A DNA stretch of 52,848 nt from an uncultured Hyphomicrobiales bacterium (GTDB lineage Bacteria > Pseudomonadota > Alphaproteobacteria > Rhizobiales > Beijerinckiaceae): positions 1 to 52,848 of the forward strand of contig CAIZEI010000116.1 in the NCBI GenBank assembly GCA_903931945.1, given 5' to 3'. Shown piece by piece: positions 52,454-52,848 of this stretch. Each line of letters starts with the position of its first letter. Position 1 is the stretch's first letter. A model generated the notes under the pieces. That model ran no database searches and was not told the DNA's origin. It worked only from the letters and a program-made list of their open reading frames with translations. The translations under genes and the position numbers were made by a program.

Positions 52454-52848
52454 TTACACCCGCATCGGCATCAAAACATAGAGAGCGGCCGCGCCGTCGC
52501 GATCCTGAATGATCGTCGGCGAGCCTGGATCCGAAAGCTTGAACAGCGCCGTGTCGCTGTCGAGTTCCTGCGTGATATCGAGCAGGTAGCGCGCGTTGAA
52601 GCCAATATCGATCGGGGAAGAATCATAATCGACCTCAAGCTCTTCGACCGCAGAGCCCGAATCCGGGTTGGTGACGGAGAGCGTCAGCTTGCTGTCGGCA
52701 AGCGCCAGTTTCACGGCGCGCCCGCGCTCTGAAGAAATTGTCGAAACGCGATCGACCGCGTTCCGGAATGGCGCGCAATCGACAATCAGCCGCTTGTCAT
52801 TGCCCGTGGGGATCACGCGCGCGTAATCGGGGAAGGTGCCGTCGATCA
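52454..52848 (-). CDS. dnaN: DNA polymerase III beta clamp, C-terminal part (5' end outside window)
   Basis: The last ~131 residues of the sliding clamp, read through the window edge (LIDGTFPDYARVIPTGND, then RLIVDCAPFRNAVDRVSTIS). SAVEELEVDYDSSPIDIGFN and NARYLLDITQELDSDTA match domain 3, and the C-terminus GAAALYVLMPMRV is the universal M-P-M-R/K end that tethers clamp-binding motifs. It was in-frame to the last base, so only the N-terminal two-thirds is missing. Confidence 0.96.
   Translation of the reverse strand, partial: IDGTFPDYARVIPTGNDKRLIVDCAPFRNAVDRVSTISSERGRAVKLALADSKLTLSVTNPDSGSAVEELEVDYDSSPIDIGFNARYLLDITQELDSDTALFKLSDPGSPTIIQDRDGAAALYVLMPMRV

Noticed and set aside
1-52848. CRISPR arrays, rRNA, complete insertion sequences, prophage genes.
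   Set aside because: No regular spaced repeats, rRNA signatures or transposase/integrase genes were seen on either strand.

Overview
This GC-rich 52.8 kb window looks like chromosome of an alphaproteobacterium of the order Hyphomicrobiales (Rhizobiales). The evidence is family content rather than a single marker: a DivK-PleD pair, the DUF1192 and DUF1465/RcdA genes beside rpmE, DUF1150 next to a small heat-shock gene, DUF3572 overlapping dinB, and an L21 protein with a long C-terminal extension. The species cannot be named from this. Both ends cut genes: ddl on the left and dnaN on the right, both on the minus strand.

Layout. 0-5 kb: partial ddl and a tiny acidic ORF, a vapBC module with a near-ideal operator, rpmJ, a Prx5-like peroxiredoxin, a DsbD-N-like periplasmic protein, an SDR and an unknown gene. 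5-12.7 kb: an SRAP DNA-protein crosslink protein, a MarR regulator divergent from an acyl-CoA ligase, glmS, a secreted beta-propeller and a DUF502 membrane protein. 12.7-18 kb: a secreted cytochrome c/beta-propeller fusion, an unknown protein and recG. 18-30 kb: four orphan TctC-type periplasmic binding proteins interleaved with opgG, DUF1150-hsp20 (with a sigma-32-type promoter), divK-pleD, DUF3572-dinB, a Tat-exported methyltransferase-like protein and a PEP-CTERM-like surface protein. 30-40 kb: a DTW protein, YbaK, an MBL hydrolase, an isochorismatase-like hydrolase, a quinone oxidoreductase, DUF1192, a candidate small RNA, rcdA, rpmE, an ABC exporter and secE-nusG. 40-53 kb: a stand-alone CoxL-like molybdoenzyme subunit, palindromic repeats, a BrnA-like ORF, yefM-yoeB, a bicupin, a GNAT, rplU-rpmA, a second PEP-CTERM-like gene split by an amber codon, a glycerate kinase-MFS pair, a modA-like/NHL pair and dnaN.

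How it fits together. Most of the window is housekeeping (cell wall, translation, replication and repair, cell-cycle signalling) broken by small accessory modules. Recurrent themes are periplasmic or secreted proteins (four TctC, three beta-propellers, one ModA-like) and molybdenum use (a ModA-like receptor plus a xanthine-dehydrogenase-family subunit).

The observations most worth a second look are: (1) a run of 14 C/G lying exactly between a CTTGAC -35 and a TAAAGT -10 upstream of a PEP-CTERM-like gene, which would make that gene phase-variable; (2) two proteins sharing a PAP[VI]PG[SA]G-xx-S C-terminal signal, one interrupted by a single in-frame TAG just before the signal; (3) a three-hairpin small RNA candidate with exposed CUCCU/CCUCCC upstream of rcdA; and (4) a YoeB toxin whose catalytic His83 is Gln.
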